Under the pieces are notes generated by a model, which ran no database searches, was not told the origin of the DNA, and saw only the letters and a list, made by a program, of their open reading frames with translations. DNA of 6,623 nt from Candidatus Scybalomonas excrementavium (GTDB lineage: Bacteria; Bacillota; Clostridia; Lachnospirales; Lachnospiraceae), in assembly GCA_017694765.1 (NCBI GenBank), contig JADIML010000237.1, forward strand, positions 1 to 6,623, written 5' to 3'. How positions within the stretch are numbered: the first letter of the stretch is position 1; each line of letters opens with the position of its first letter. Position numbers and translations under genes: made by a program. Shown here piece after piece: positions 6,527-6,623 of this stretch.

Positions 6527-6583
6527 TTTTTTCATAAGTTCATGTCTCCTTTATACATAGTGTGTTAAATAGATATAAAGTAT
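6527..6583 (+). repeat. 57-bp direct repeat, copy B
   Basis: This is the partner of 168-224, in the same orientation and 6359 bp away, with 10 mismatches in 57 and no gaps. As in copy A, it is preceded by further T-rich sequence and followed closely by an inverted repeat (6587-6608 here, 244-290 there). If copy A belongs to the protease gene's control region, copy B may serve a gene just beyond the right edge. Confidence 0.7.
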
Positions 6584-6586
6584 GGA

Positions 6587-6615
6587 TTGTCAACACTTTG
6601 TTAGACAACTTTTTT
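6587..6615 (+). terminator. Terminator-like hairpin at the right edge
   Basis: TTGTCAAC at 6587-6594 pairs with GTT (6600-6602) and GACAA (6604-6608), leaving one unpaired A, around a 5-nt loop. A C and then six T (6610-6615) follow. The stem is only 8 bp and AU-rich, so termination would be modest. It could end the regulator transcript about 200 bp after its stop codon, or act as a leader attenuator if the 57-bp repeat contains a promoter for a gene to the right. Confidence 0.45.
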
Positions 6616-6623
6616 AAGGGTAT

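Noticed and set aside
1..6623. CRISPR array, tRNA or rRNA genes, known riboswitch.
   Set aside because: No regularly spaced direct repeats, no cloverleaf with conserved TPsiC-like sequence, and no recognisable riboswitch core were found. The only regular repetition is the protein-level 23-residue repeat in the LRR gene.

Overview
The window is strongly AT-rich and carries three intact genes, all on the + strand. The style points to a low-GC Firmicute, most likely a gut Clostridium or Lachnospiraceae relative. Indicators are lysine/isoleucine-rich proteins, AGGAGG-type ribosome binding sites, classical signal peptides, a BspA-like leucine-rich-repeat protein with a C-terminal Ig-like (Big_2) domain, and a fragment of an IS91-type transposase. 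This assignment is inference from style; no rRNA or other phylogenetic marker is present.

Layout. 1-415 is non-coding. It holds a 57-bp sequence (168-224) that recurs at the right edge (6527-6583), a perfect 20-bp inverted repeat (244-290), and a probable promoter for the first gene. 416-2452 encodes a secreted subtilisin-like (S8) serine protease joined to a C-terminal domain that carries the ligand pattern of zinc-dependent phospholipase C. 2551-3888 encodes a secreted protein of about twelve 23-residue leucine-rich repeats plus an Ig-like domain. A strong intrinsic terminator follows at 3951-3997. No terminator is visible between these two genes, so they may be cotranscribed. 3998-4500 is a mosaic of debris and hairpins: an IS91-like transposase remnant on the - strand, a 54-nt hairpin, and a minus-strand terminator-like hairpin enclosed by a 10-bp inverted repeat. 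4521-6389 encodes a 622-residue cytoplasmic regulator built from two similar halves, each an XRE-type helix-turn-helix followed by TPR-like helices. 6390-6623 is non-coding and contains the second copy of the 57-bp repeat and a terminator-like hairpin.

How the parts may work together. Two exported proteins (a protease/metal-domain fusion and an LRR-Ig binding protein) sit next to a large HTH-TPR regulator resembling peptide-sensing RRNPP regulators. The shared 57-bp element lies upstream of the protease gene and downstream of the regulator, possibly ahead of another gene outside the window, so it could be a common control element. That link is a hypothesis. The most notable points are the protease-phospholipase-like fusion, with a tryptophan placed as if to become a new N-terminus, and the duplicated two-headed regulator.
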